DNA of 64,000 nt from Microbulbifer marinus (lineage in GTDB: Bacteria > Pseudomonadota > Gammaproteobacteria > Pseudomonadales > Cellvibrionaceae), in contig NZ_FNQO01000003.1 of assembly GCF_900107725.1 (NCBI RefSeq), forward strand, positions 496,001 to 560,000. Direction: 5' to 3'. Of this stretch, positions 17,853-27,168 are shown piece after piece. Position 1 is the stretch's first letter. Each line of letters starts with the position of its first letter. Both the position numbers and the translations under genes were made by a program. The notes below the pieces were generated by a model. That model was given only the letters and a program-made list of their open reading frames with translations. It had not been told where the DNA came from and made no database searches.

Positions 17853-20002
17853 GCCTGGAGCAGGAAAAGGTGAGCGCCGAACAGCAACGAGAAGACCGTC
17901 GCCAATCGGTCGAGGAACGCCGCGCGGCCCGCGAAGCGATACTGATCGCCAGTGAAAAGGCGCGCGAATTACGCCCGAATGACTTCCCCGGCGGCGTGCA
18001 CCCGCCGGAAAACAAGCACCAGTCCACCGGCGAGCCCATCGGCACCATTCCGCTGGCAGAGGACCTGATTGTGCCGCTGCTGCAGAGCGCCGGCGCCACG
18101 TCACTGCCGCTGGTGAATCTCGGCGACTATGTCATGAAGGGCCAGAAGATTGCCGAGGCCGATGGCCTGATCAGCTGCCCGGTCCACGCGCCCAGTTCCG
18201 GCAAGGTAGTGGCTATCGAGCCCTGCGCCGTGCCCCACCCGTCCGGCATGCCGGCGGATAGCATCGTGATCCGCACCGACGGCGAGGAGCGGTGGTGCGA
18301 ACTGGAGCCCTGCGAGGATTTCCGCCGGCTCGAACCGGTGGATCTGCTGGAGAAAATCCGCAACTGCGGCGTCGCCGGCATGGGCGGCGCCGGCTTTCCC
18401 ACCGCGGTCAAGCTGGATCCCCACGGCGGCGCCGAGATCGATACGCTGATTATCAATGGCACCGAGTGCGAGCCCTATATCACCGCCGACGATATGCTGA
18501 TGCGCGAGCGCGCGGCGGAGATCATCGCCGGCGTGGAGATACTCGCCTATATCCTCGACGAGCCGGAGCGCGTGCTGATCGGCATCGAGGACAACAAGCC
18601 GGAGGCGATCGCCGCAATGCGCGAGGCCGCCGAAGGTACCCGTTTCGATATTGTCGTCTTCCCGACCAAATACCCGTCCGGCGGCGAAAAACAGCTGATC
18701 CAGATACTGACCGGGCGCGAGGTCCCCAACAGGGGCCTGCCCGCCAATGTCGGCATCGTGTGCCAGAACGTCGGCACCGCGCGCGCGGTGTACCGCGCGG
18801 TGCGCTTCGGCGAGCCGCTGATCAGCCGTGTCACCACGGTGGTGGGCGAGGCACTGGAGCGGAGCCGTAATATCGACGTGCCGATCGGCACCCCAATTCA
18901 CCATATTCTCAAACAGCACGGCGCCCACCGCGGCCTGATGCAGAAGGTGATCATCGGCGGCCCGATGATGGGTTACACCATCGACGACGAAAACGCCCCG
19001 GTGATCAAGACCACCAACTGCATCCTGGTGCCCACCGTTGAGGAGCTGCCACCGTCCCCGCCGGCGCAGGCCTGCATCCGCTGCGGCTTTTGTGCCGAGG
19101 TCTGCCCGGCGTCACTGCTGCCCCAGCAGCTGTACTGGTATGCGCGCGCCGAAGATCGCGAGAAGCTGCAGGCCTACAACCTGTTCGACTGTATCGAATG
19201 CGGCGCCTGCTCCTACGTGTGCCCCAGCACCATTCCGCTGGTGCAGTACTACCGCGCAGCCAAAGGCGATATCCGTATCGCCGAGGAAGAGAAGGAAAAG
19301 TCCGACCGCGCCCGCGACCGCTTCGAGTTCCGCAAGCTGCGCCTGGAGAAGGCGGAGAAGGAAAAAGCAGCCAAGCGCGAGGCGCGACGCAAGGCCGCCG
19401 AGCAGGCGCGTCAGCAGCGCGAACAGGCGGGTGGAGCCGAGGCCGAAACCGCACAAAAGGAGGCCGATGTTGTCGCCGCGGCCCTGGCACGAGTCAAGGC
19501 CAAGCAGGCCTCGCCGGAACAGCTACTGGCCCGCGCCCAGCGCACACTCGCCAGTGCCGAGAGCCGGGTGGAGCGGATGCAGCAGAAGTTGCAGGCCGCT
19601 GAAGAGAGCCAGCGCGACCAGTTGGCGGCGCAACTGAAGGCCGCGGAGTTGAAGCTGCAGGAGGCGCGACAGAAGCTGGCCGAGGCCGAGCAAAAGGCCA
19701 AGGCCGTGCCTGAAGCCGAAGAAAAAAAGGCGGCGGATGACAGCCAGGCGAAAGCGCAGAGTGCAATAGAAAGGGCCAGGGCCGCTGCAGCGGCCCGTGC
19801 CTCCATGAGCCCTGCCGACAAGCTGGCAGCTGAAATAGAGGCCCTGAAGGCGCGGGTGGAAAAAGCCCAAATACGGCTGGAAAAGGCCTGCTCCGCAGGT
19901 GACGCCAATATAGAGGCCTTCGAGACGGCGCTGAAAAACCTGCAGATCAAACTGGAAGACAAGATGCGCGAGCAGAATCAGCAACAGGGTGGGAAACAGT
20001 AA
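17849..20002 (+). CDS. rsxC: Rnf/Rsx electron transport complex subunit C
   Basis: Encodes 717 residues from a TTG overlapping the rsxB stop, with AGAGGG upstream. The family core begins at [15 protein letters not shown], so there is an unusual charged extension of about 48 residues before it. Core motifs are [15 protein letters not shown] and [13 protein letters not shown] (NADH/FMN binding region), then two [4Fe-4S] motifs, [12 protein letters not shown] and [12 protein letters not shown]. From about residue 480 to the end is a long Ala/Glu/Lys/Gln coiled-coil tail, common in gammaproteobacterial RnfC. It is the NADH-interacting peripheral subunit. Confidence 0.95.
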   Translation: MSLEQEKVSAEQQREDRRQSVEERRAAREAILIASEKARELRPNDFPGGVHPPENKHQSTGEPIGTIPLAEDLIVPLLQSAGATSLPLVNLGDYVMKGQKIAEADGLISCPVHAPSSGKVVAIEPCAVPHPSGMPADSIVIRTDGEERWCELEPCEDFRRLEPVDLLEKIRNCGVAGMGGAGFPTAVKLDPHGGAEIDTLIINGTECEPYITADDMLMRERAAEIIAGVEILAYILDEPERVLIGIEDNKPEAIAAMREAAEGTRFDIVVFPTKYPSGGEKQLIQILTGREVPNRGLPANVGIVCQNVGTARAVYRAVRFGEPLISRVTTVVGEALERSRNIDVPIGTPIHHILKQHGAHRGLMQKVIIGGPMMGYTIDDENAPVIKTTNCILVPTVEELPPSPPAQACIRCGFCAEVCPASLLPQQLYWYARAEDREKLQAYNLFDCIECGACSYVCPSTIPLVQYYRAAKGDIRIAEEEKEKSDRARDRFEFRKLRLEKAEKEKAAKREARRKAAEQARQQREQAGGAEAETAQKEADVVAAALARVKAKQASPEQLLARAQRTLASAESRVERMQQKLQAAEESQRDQLAAQLKAAELKLQEARQKLAEAEQKAKAVPEAEEKKAADDSQAKAQSAIERARAAAAARASMSPADKLAAEIEALKARVEKAQIRLEKACSAGDANIEAFETALKNLQIKLEDKMREQNQQQGGKQ

Positions 20003-21054
20003 TGGCACTGATGCGCGCCTCCTCCCCCCATGCCCGCTCCGGCGACAGCACCGGCAAGGTTATGCTGCAGGTGGCCGCGGCCACCGTCCCCGGCGTGCTG
20101 GCACTGGTGCTCTATTTCGGTATCGGCGTATTGATCAATATCGCCCTGTGCACTGCCACCGCCCTCGCCTGTGAGTCGGTGGTGATGAAACTGCGCGGCC
20201 GACCGGTCGGCTTCTATCTGAGAGACTACAGCGCCTTTGTCACCGCGCTGCTGTTGGGTATTGCACTGCCCCCTTACTGTGCCTGGTGGCTGCCGATTAT
20301 CGGCAGCGCCGTCGCCATAGTGCTGGCCAAGCATCTGTATGGCGGCATGGGCTACAACCCGTTCAATCCGGCCATGGTCGGTTACGTGGTGCTGCTGATC
20401 AGTTTCCCGGTGGACATGACCCGCTGGGTCGGACCAGCGGAAGTCATTCAGGGCGCGCCCAGTATCGGCGAGGCCTTCGCCCTGGTATTCGGCAACTACA
20501 ACGTGGATGGCTTTACCCGCGCCACGCCGCTGGAAATCGTGCGCCTGAACGAATCCGTGCTGCTGTCGCGGCTATATGAGATGGAGCCGGTACTCAACCA
20601 GGGCACCATCGCCGGCCTCGGCTGGGAGACCGCCAGTTTTGGCTTCCTGGTCGGGGGGCTGTTCCTGCTGTTCCGGCGCATCATCACCTGGCATGCGCCG
20701 GTGGCCATGTTGGTGACCCTGAGCTTTATATCGCTGCTGTTCTACGACAGCGGCAGCTCGCTGTCCGAGGGCTCGCCGGCACTGCATCTTTTCTCCGGCG
20801 CCACCATGCTCGGGGCCTTCTTTATCATCACCGATCCGATTAGTGGCGCTACCAGCAACAAGGGGCGGTTGATTTTCGGCGCCGGTGTCGGCCTGCTGAC
20901 CTATGTGATCCGCGCCTGGGGCGCCTACCCCGACGCCGTGGCTTTCGCAGTGCTGCTGATGAACTTTGCCGCGCCGACGATCGACAACTACACCGTGCCG
21001 CGCACCTATGGCCACAAGCGGCCGCGCCGTGCCACCGATGTGGAGGAGCAGTGA
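20002..21054 (+). CDS. rsxD: Rnf/Rsx electron transport complex subunit D
   Basis: Encodes 350 residues; its ATG overlaps the rsxC stop (TAATG). It is a polytopic membrane protein related to NqrB. The covalent FMN site is visible as the Thr in ISGATSNKG near residue 287, and GGMGYNPFNPAMVGYV is a conserved core helix junction. It passes electrons through the membrane sector and takes part in ion translocation. Confidence 0.96.
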   Translation: MALMRASSPHARSGDSTGKVMLQVAAATVPGVLALVLYFGIGVLINIALCTATALACESVVMKLRGRPVGFYLRDYSAFVTALLLGIALPPYCAWWLPIIGSAVAIVLAKHLYGGMGYNPFNPAMVGYVVLLISFPVDMTRWVGPAEVIQGAPSIGEAFALVFGNYNVDGFTRATPLEIVRLNESVLLSRLYEMEPVLNQGTIAGLGWETASFGFLVGGLFLLFRRIITWHAPVAMLVTLSFISLLFYDSGSSLSEGSPALHLFSGATMLGAFFIITDPISGATSNKGRLIFGAGVGLLTYVIRAWGAYPDAVAFAVLLMNFAAPTIDNYTVPRTYGHKRPRRATDVEEQ

Positions 21055-21773
21055 TGCTGAAGCAATCGATGGCAACGAACGCGGTGGTATTGACGCTGTT
21101 TGCCCTGGTCACCGCAGGCACCCTGGCGGTAACCCAGATCACCACCCGCGAACCGATAGAGCGTGCCATCCGCGAGGCGTCGGCCAAGGCGCTGCTGGAG
21201 ATTATCCCGCTGGAGCGCCACAGTAACGACCTGCTGCTGGATACCTACCCCATCCCCAAACCCTACTGGAACCTGCTGGGCCTGACCGACGGCGGCAATA
21301 TCAATCTGGCGCGCGAAGACGACGGCCAGATCTCTGCGGTGATCATTCCCGCAGTGGCGCCCGACGGCTACTCGGGTCCGATCAAGCTGTTGGTGGGCGT
21401 GAACCGCGACGGTACCGTGGCCGGTGTGCGCGTGACCAGTCACAGCGAGACCCCGGGGCTCGGCGACAAGGTAGAACTGAAAAAGAGTGATTGGGTGCTG
21501 CAGTTCAACGGTACGTCGCTGCAGGATCCGCCCAGGGACCAGTGGAAGGTGCAGAAGGACGGCGGCGCCTTCGACCAGTTTACCGGCGCGACCATCACGC
21601 CGCGGGCGGTGGTCAACGAGGTGCGCCAGGTACTGGAGTTCGTCGCCCAGCACCACGAGCAGATTTTCAGCGCACCGGTTTCCGAGCGCGCGGTGGAAGT
21701 GGAGCAGCCCGAAGCCGCCGAGCCCCTTGAAACCAGACAAGAGATACCTGAGCCCCAGCAGGAGAAACAGTGA
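21054..21773 (+). CDS. rsxG: Rnf/Rsx electron transport complex subunit G
   Basis: Encodes 239 residues from the ATG at 21054, preceded by GGAGGAG; a GTG one codon earlier is the alternative. One N-terminal membrane helix ([18 protein letters not shown]) anchors a periplasmic domain. The covalent FMN threonine is in [11 protein letters not shown] near residue 181, related to the NqrC motif, and [13 protein letters not shown] is the conserved flavin-domain loop. The C-terminal tail is Glu/Pro-rich. The ATG overlaps the rsxD stop (TGATG). Confidence 0.95.
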   Translation: MLKQSMATNAVVLTLFALVTAGTLAVTQITTREPIERAIREASAKALLEIIPLERHSNDLLLDTYPIPKPYWNLLGLTDGGNINLAREDDGQISAVIIPAVAPDGYSGPIKLLVGVNRDGTVAGVRVTSHSETPGLGDKVELKKSDWVLQFNGTSLQDPPRDQWKVQKDGGAFDQFTGATITPRAVVNEVRQVLEFVAQHHEQIFSAPVSERAVEVEQPEAAEPLETRQEIPEPQQEKQ

Positions 21774-22483
21774 TGACGGCCCCCTACGGTGAGATTACCC
21801 GCAATGGCCTGTGGAACAACAACCCGGCGCTGGTGCAATTACTGGGCCTGTGCCCGCTGCTGGCGGTGACCGGATCGGTGGTCAATGCCATCGGCCTGGG
21901 CCTCGCCACCACCGGGGTACTCACCTGTTCCAACCTGGCGGTGTCGCTGGTGCGCCGGCAGATGCCGGACACGGTGCGCCTGCCGGTCTCGGTCATGATC
22001 ATCGCCACCTTCGTTACCTGCGTCGAGCTGCTGATGAAGGCGTTTACCTACGAGCTCTACCTGGTACTGGGCATCTTCATTCCGCTGATCGTCACCAACT
22101 GCGCCATCCTCGGTCGCGCCGACGCCTTTGCCAGCAAGAATCCGGTGCTGCCGTCGCTGGTGGACGGCTTTATGATGGGCGCCGGCTTTACCGCGGTGCT
22201 GATCACGATCGGCGCCGTGCGCGAGATCCTCGGCCAGGGCACGCTGTTCGCCGACATGGACCTGCTGCTGGGGCCGGTAGCCAAGGACTGGGCCATACCG
22301 GTGCTGGGAGCGGACTATCCCGGTTTCCTGGTGGCGGTATTGCCGCCGGGGGCTTTCCTGGTAGCCGGGCTGCTAATTGCCGCCAAGAACGCCATCGACG
22401 CCGGTATCGAGCGCCGTCGCAGTCAGCGGGTCAGGATAGTGACGGGCACCAAGCGCGTGCGGGTAACCGGCAAAATCACCTGA
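21773..22483 (+). CDS. rsxE: Rnf/Rsx electron transport complex subunit E
   Basis: Encodes 236 residues from the ATG that overlaps the rsxG stop; AGGAG lies upstream. It is a membrane protein with six hydrophobic segments, paralogous in fold to Rsx[19 protein letters not shown] and [19 protein letters not shown] are the matching Cys-bearing loops. It is the last gene of the operon. The nth gene that often follows rsxE in other gammaproteobacteria is not here; a TetR regulator comes next. Confidence 0.95.
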   Translation: MTAPYGEITRNGLWNNNPALVQLLGLCPLLAVTGSVVNAIGLGLATTGVLTCSNLAVSLVRRQMPDTVRLPVSVMIIATFVTCVELLMKAFTYELYLVLGIFIPLIVTNCAILGRADAFASKNPVLPSLVDGFMMGAGFTAVLITIGAVREILGQGTLFADMDLLLGPVAKDWAIPVLGADYPGFLVAVLPPGAFLVAGLLIAAKNAIDAGIERRRSQRVRIVTGTKRVRVTGKIT

Positions 22484-22687
22484 CCGGCACTTGCGCGGGC
22501 GCCGCGAGCGCAGGCAGCCCCCACTCTCCCGCTATGCTCCTGTCACGCTGTTGCGATGTAAGGCGCTGTAATGGCTTTGGCATCCTATCCCACGTCGCGG
22601 CGGTAGCCATTTCCACTTGTTTCGCTAGAATGGGACGCCCGATCAGGATATGCATCGGCAACGAACAATAAAAACAAGGAAACCGCT

Positions 22688-23395
22688 ATGACAGTGGACA
22701 ATGGAAAGTCTGAGCTTGTTTACCACGGCCGCCGCGCCCAGCGCGCCGACAGCCGCCAGCGTCGCAAGGCCATTCTCGAGGCCACCCTGCGACTGATCGT
22801 CAAAGAGGGAATCCGCGGCATCCGTCACCGCGCCGTGGCCCGCGAGGCGAGTGTACCCCTGGCCGCAACCACCTATTACTTCAAAGACCTGAGCGACCTG
22901 ATCAGCGACTCTTTCACCTATTTTGTCGAACAGGGCCTGGCGGAAACCCGCCAGCTGCAGGAAGACAGCTTCGCCGCAGCGCGCAACCTGCCGGCGGAGG
23001 AGCGCACCTCCGACGAGGGGCGCAGACTGCTGGTCCAGCAGCTGACCCGCTTTATCCTCACCCACGTACGCAGCCAGGCCAGTGACCGCGACCGCCGCCT
23101 GATCGAACTGGCCTTCCGCAACGAGGCCCTGCGCAACGAACAGCTGACCCGCGCCATCCGTATGGCCAACCAGGCAACCGAGGCAATGATCGAGGAGTTC
23201 TTCCAGCTGCTCGGCCTGTCCGATACCCAGGCTGCGGCCCAGATTGTGCACGGTACCGTCCTCAACCTGGAGTACCAGGTTCTCAGTGGCGCCATCGCGC
23301 TCGACTCCCCGCTGCTGGAGCGTACGGTCACCATGATGATCCGGGGGCTGATCCCGACCACCATGCCGGTCACAGAAGGCGCCGCGCAAACCTGA
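22688..23395 (+). CDS. TetR-family transcriptional regulator
   Basis: Encodes 235 residues, with AAGGAA before the ATG. The N-terminal helix-turn-helix is RKAILEATLRLIVKEGIRG followed by IRHRAVAREASVPLAATTYYFKDLSDLI, the standard TetR pattern (residues about 20-70). The ligand-binding part is helical and not similar enough to a named regulator to guess an effector. It lies 205 bases after rsxE on the same strand; no palindromic operator is evident in that gap. Regulation of the neighbouring rsx operon is possible but unsupported. Confidence 0.88.
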   Translation: MTVDNGKSELVYHGRRAQRADSRQRRKAILEATLRLIVKEGIRGIRHRAVAREASVPLAATTYYFKDLSDLISDSFTYFVEQGLAETRQLQEDSFAAARNLPAEERTSDEGRRLLVQQLTRFILTHVRSQASDRDRRLIELAFRNEALRNEQLTRAIRMANQATEAMIEEFFQLLGLSDTQAAAQIVHGTVLNLEYQVLSGAIALDSPLLERTVTMMIRGLIPTTMPVTEGAAQT

Positions 23396-23570
23396 TCATC
23401 ACGGGTGCCGGAGCCGGACTACCGGCATCTGGCGCCCGTCTTTCAATTGCCCGGCGCTGCCGCACCGAAACTTTCCCGCCATACCGCGGCGGCCCACCAC
23501 ACCACCTGCAAGGCGCTCAGCTCTCCTAAACTGAAACCATATCTGCGCAAGTTTCAGGTGAGTGCCGTTG

Positions 23571-25925
23571 ATGCGAAACCCGCTGACGCGATTCCTGTGG
23601 CCACTACTGGCAACAATCCTGGTTGTCGCTGCCTGCGATCGCCAGTCACCCGAACAGCCAGCCCCCGCCGAAGAATTGACTACGGATACGGAACTAACCG
23701 GCGCGGAAAACGCGCAGAAAGAGAAGCAGAAAACCGCCGAGGACAAACGGTTGGAATGGTCGCCGGAAATTCAGGGGGAATACCCGCTCGACCTTTACGA
23801 CAATTACACAGAAACCGGCGACCTGGATGCGATCAGCAAGCATGGCAAGCTGCGCATTCTCGTGGATAGCAGTACCACCGAATCCCTGCATCGCGCGGCG
23901 ACCCGACAGGACATCGAAATCGACCTGGCCAAACGCCTGGCGCGCAGGCTGAACCTTGAGCCGGTCGTGCTCTATGTCGACAGCTTTGACGAACTGATTC
24001 CGCAACTTCTCGCCGGCAAGGGGGACCTCATTGCCAACCACTTGACCCGCACACCGGAGCGCGAGAAGCAACTGAGTTTTTCCGTGCCTCACGACGTAAC
24101 CGACCTTGTGCTGGTGTCCGCGGCAGATGCCGACAAGGTGACGGCCAGCTCCGATCTATCCGGCAAGACCCTGATTGTCACCGAAGGCACCACTTACGAA
24201 GCCAAAGCCCGTGAACTGGCACAGGACTATCCGGGGCTGAAGCTCGATATCGTGGACAGAAACTATGTGGACCTGGCCGTGGATGTCGCCATGGGCCGGC
24301 ACGACTTCACCATCATCGACGAAGTGATACTCGACCAGGTACTCCAGTTTCGCCAGGACCTGCAGAAAAACGTCATCTACAAAAAAAACCAGTTCCTGTC
24401 CTGGGCGGTGCGCCCCAACTCCCCCCAACTGCTGAAGGCGGTCAACGACAAAATACGCCATGTAAAACTCACCCGCACTACCGAGCGAATGACTGCCGAC
24501 CTGCCGAGCATCAAGGCCCGCGACCTGTTGCGGGTCGCCACGAGGAATAACGTCGGCAGCTACTTCATGTGGAAAGGACGCGTGCTCGGCTACGAGTTCG
24601 AGCTGGCGGAGGCCTTTGCAAAAGATATCGGCGTGCGCCTGGAAGTCATCGTCGTGCCCGGCCATGGCGACTTCATCGACATACTGCGGGAAGGCAAGGC
24701 CGATATCGTTGCGAACCTACTGGCGATCACGTTCAGGCGCCAACAGCAAGGTATGCAATTCTCTGATCCCACCCATCGTGCCAAGGTCGTCGTGGTCTCG
24801 CGCAAGGGCGTCGAACTCCCCGACCTGCAGGCCTTGGCCGGCCACACAGTTTACCTGCGCGAGAGCAGCAGCCATTACGACCTGTTGCTGGAGATCAAAA
24901 AGAAGGTACCGGGACTCAAGGTCGAGCTGGTGCCGGAAACGATGGATATCCAGGATATCATCGACAAGATCGGTGAGGGGGAATACGACCTGACCTTCGC
25001 CGACGATCTGACCGTGAATATGGAGCTTACCTGGCGCACGGATATCCAGATAGCGCTGGACCTGCACGACGATCACGACCACGCCTGGATGATGCGCAAG
25101 TCCAATCCGGAACTGGTGGCAGCAGTCAACGAATTCCTCGACAAACGCAAGACAAAGAGATTACTGAAGCAACTTTATAAAAAGTATTTCGACTCTCCCA
25201 AGCTCATGCGCCCGGAGATCAAGAAGCTATCCGTCAACGGCGAGATATCGCCGTACGACGACCTGATACAGAAATATGCCGATGAGTACGACTTCGACTG
25301 GCGCCTGATCGTGGCGCAGATGTTCCAGGAGAGCAGCTTCAACCCCAAGGCCAAGTCCTGGGTCGGCGCCCGCGGGCTGATGCAGGTGATGCCGGCTACC
25401 GGCAAACAGGTCGGCGAGGCCAACCTGTTCGATCCGGAAACCAGTGTACGCGCCGGCCTCAAATACCTGGACTGGCTGCATGAAAAGTTCGTCAATCGCA
25501 AGGACATCAGCCCCGAAAACGAGATGTGGTTTACCCTGGCCGCCTACAACGCCGGCCTCGGCCATGTTTACGATGCCAAGGACCTGGCCGAGGAATTGGG
25601 CTGGGATCGCAAAGTCTGGTTCGGTAACGTCGAAAAAGCCATGCTGCTGCTGTCCGAGCGCAAATACTATAAGAAAGCGCGCTACGGCTACGCGCGCGGG
25701 CGTGAACCCTTCGATTATGTGCGCAAGATTGAGGCGCGCTTTCGCACTTATGTCGCACTGCTGGATGCCTACCGGCGCCAACAACAGGTGACGTCATTGA
25801 GCTGCTGGGCAATGCCCGAGTGGGCGGCAGATTTCCTGGTCGACTGCAAGCCCGCTATTGCACGAACCGTAGCGCCATGCCCGCCCAACATCCGAAGGTC
25901 CCAGTGCAATGGATACCATGGGTAA
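23571..25925 (+). CDS. MltF-like lytic transglycosylase lipoprotein with two substrate-binding domains
   Basis: Encodes 784 residues from the ATG at 23571. The signal ends in the lipobox VVAAC with Cys22; the next residue is Asp, the classical inner-membrane retention signal in enterobacteria. Two SBP_bac_3 domains follow (about residues 85-305, starting GKLRILVDSSTTESL, and about 315-535, starting LRVATRNNVGSYFMW). A GH23 transglycosylase domain comes next, with the catalytic Glu in FQESSFNPKAKSWVG, then GLMQVMPATG and AAYNAGLGHVY. E. coli MltF has one sensor domain and about 520 residues, so this is an enlarged form. The last 45 or so residues, with four Cys, look unrelated to the family. 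Confidence 0.88.
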   Translation: MRNPLTRFLWPLLATILVVAACDRQSPEQPAPAEELTTDTELTGAENAQKEKQKTAEDKRLEWSPEIQGEYPLDLYDNYTETGDLDAISKHGKLRILVDSSTTESLHRAATRQDIEIDLAKRLARRLNLEPVVLYVDSFDELIPQLLAGKGDLIANHLTRTPEREKQLSFSVPHDVTDLVLVSAADADKVTASSDLSGKTLIVTEGTTYEAKARELAQDYPGLKLDIVDRNYVDLAVDVAMGRHDFTIIDEVILDQVLQFRQDLQKNVIYKKNQFLSWAVRPNSPQLLKAVNDKIRHVKLTRTTERMTADLPSIKARDLLRVATRNNVGSYFMWKGRVLGYEFELAEAFAKDIGVRLEVIVVPGHGDFIDILREGKADIVANLLAITFRRQQQGMQFSDPTHRAKVVVVSRKGVELPDLQALAGHTVYLRESSSHYDLLLEIKKKVPGLKVELVPETMDIQDIIDKIGEGEYDLTFADDLTVNMELTWRTDIQIALDLHDDHDHAWMMRKSNPELVAAVNEFLDKRKTKRLLKQLYKKYFDSPKLMRPEIKKLSVNGEISPYDDLIQKYADEYDFDWRLIVAQMFQESSFNPKAKSWVGARGLMQVMPATGKQVGEANLFDPETSVRAGLKYLDWLHEKFVNRKDISPENEMWFTLAAYNAGLGHVYDAKDLAEELGWDRKVWFGNVEKAMLLLSERKYYKKARYGYARGREPFDYVRKIEARFRTYVALLDAYRRQQQVTSLSCWAMPEWAADFLVDCKPAIARTVAPCPPNIRRSQCNGYHG

Positions 25926-25959
25926 ATGCGGTGGTAATTGATACAAGGAGGGACAACTC

Positions 25960-25982
25960 CACCCGCGCATAGCGCACGGGTG
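25960..25982. terminator. Hairpin between convergent genes
   Basis: CACCCG...CGGGTG, with an inner CGC/GCG pair, can fold in the 100-base gap between the transglycosylase gene and the cytochrome gene. There is no U-run, so the call is weak. Confidence 0.35.
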
Positions 25983-26025
25983 AGAGTTAATCGCGAATAA
26001 AGACCTGCCCGGGAAACTGGTTAAA

Positions 26026-27168
26026 TCAGCTACAGCTACCTGGCATAGAAGCCACCCACTCGCGCAAGAGCGCAGTGCCTTCCTCGTGCACCAGGCTGCG
26101 CCCCAACTCCGGCATCATCGCACCGGGGTCGGTGGACTCCACGCGGAAGTTCAGGATCGACTGGTCCGGCGCGCCGGGCACAATCGCGAACAGGCGATTG
26201 CCACTGCCGGTGCCAGCGGCCACCGGAGGTTTACACAATCCGAGACGGCGCCGATCTTGCTCGTTGTGCGCCAGCATCAGGCCGGACGTATCCGCCGCTC
26301 CGGACGGGTTGTGGCAATGTCCACAGTTGATATCCAGATACGCGCGCGCCCGCTCCTCCAGAGTCAGACTTGCATCGGAATAATCGGCGTTGCGCGGGAT
26401 CGCACCGAATTCCGGCAGCTCACTCAGGTAACCAATCTGCTGCCAGTGCAGCAGTTGATTCTGCACGCCGCTGGTATAGGCGTAATCCCTATTCAGGTGA
26501 CGCGCACGCGGGCCCAGCGGCATTACCGCTTTCTGCGAGTGGTTGTCGGCATGACAGCCTGCGCACTGGTTCGCATCGGGGACGACGTAGGTAAAGACGG
26601 CATTGTCACCGCTCGCATCCACCAGCTGCAGGCGGCTGGCATCGCCGGCGATTTCCAATGTTGCATCAGTCTGCTCGGCATTCCAGACATAGGGCAGCGC
26701 CTGCCAGCCGTCCGCCCGCTTGACCAGGATGCGGGTTTCCATCAGACGCACGTTGTCCAGATCCAGGGCTTCACCGGCCCGGCCCTCGACATAGTCTTTA
26801 CTGTAATCGTCGGTACGCAGCACGGCACCGCTGGAATCTTTTGGGTAGTAGAAGGTCTTGCTCAGTACCGTGCCCACCGGGTACTCAAAACGCTCGTCAC
26901 CGTACTTGGCGGAACTGCCGGCCGGCATCCATACGGTACGCAACTTGTGGGCGTAATCAGTAAACAGTGCCGTGTTCAGATCGTAGGGGGTTACCCCGCT
27001 GTTCGGTGTCAGCTCCCCATCGATCACTTCCACGATATGCCAGTCACTCAAGCGCTCCGGAACGGCGTCGCGCTCGTAGACGGCAACCTGCTGTCTTGGT
27101 GCATCGCAGCCGCTGAGCGCGGCGGCGAAAATTGGGGCCAGCACCGCGCCCCAAATCAGTTTACGCAT
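26026..27168 (-). CDS. SO2930-family diheme c-type cytochrome lipoprotein
   Basis: Encodes 380 residues. The signal MRKLIWGAVLAPIFAAALSG ends in a lipobox with Cys21 followed by Asp. Two heme c sites are visible: QCAGCHADNHS near residue 203 and INCGHCHNPSGA near residue 283. Distal Met ligand candidates are in SGLMLAHNE and GAMMPELG. The overall pattern (LNTALFTDYAHKLRTVW; VGTVLSKTFYYP) is that of the family typified by Shewanella SO2930, whose function is unknown. Its start overlaps the end of the beta-helix gene by 8 bases, so the two are almost certainly co-expressed and may act together in the envelope. Confidence 0.88.
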   Translation of the reverse strand: MRKLIWGAVLAPIFAAALSGCDAPRQQVAVYERDAVPERLSDWHIVEVIDGELTPNSGVTPYDLNTALFTDYAHKLRTVWMPAGSSAKYGDERFEYPVGTVLSKTFYYPKDSSGAVLRTDDYSKDYVEGRAGEALDLDNVRLMETRILVKRADGWQALPYVWNAEQTDATLEIAGDASRLQLVDASGDNAVFTYVVPDANQCAGCHADNHSQKAVMPLGPRARHLNRDYAYTSGVQNQLLHWQQIGYLSELPEFGAIPRNADYSDASLTLEERARAYLDINCGHCHNPSGAADTSGLMLAHNEQDRRRLGLCKPPVAAGTGSGNRLFAIVPGAPDQSILNFRVESTDPGAMMPELGRSLVHEEGTALLREWVASMPGSCS

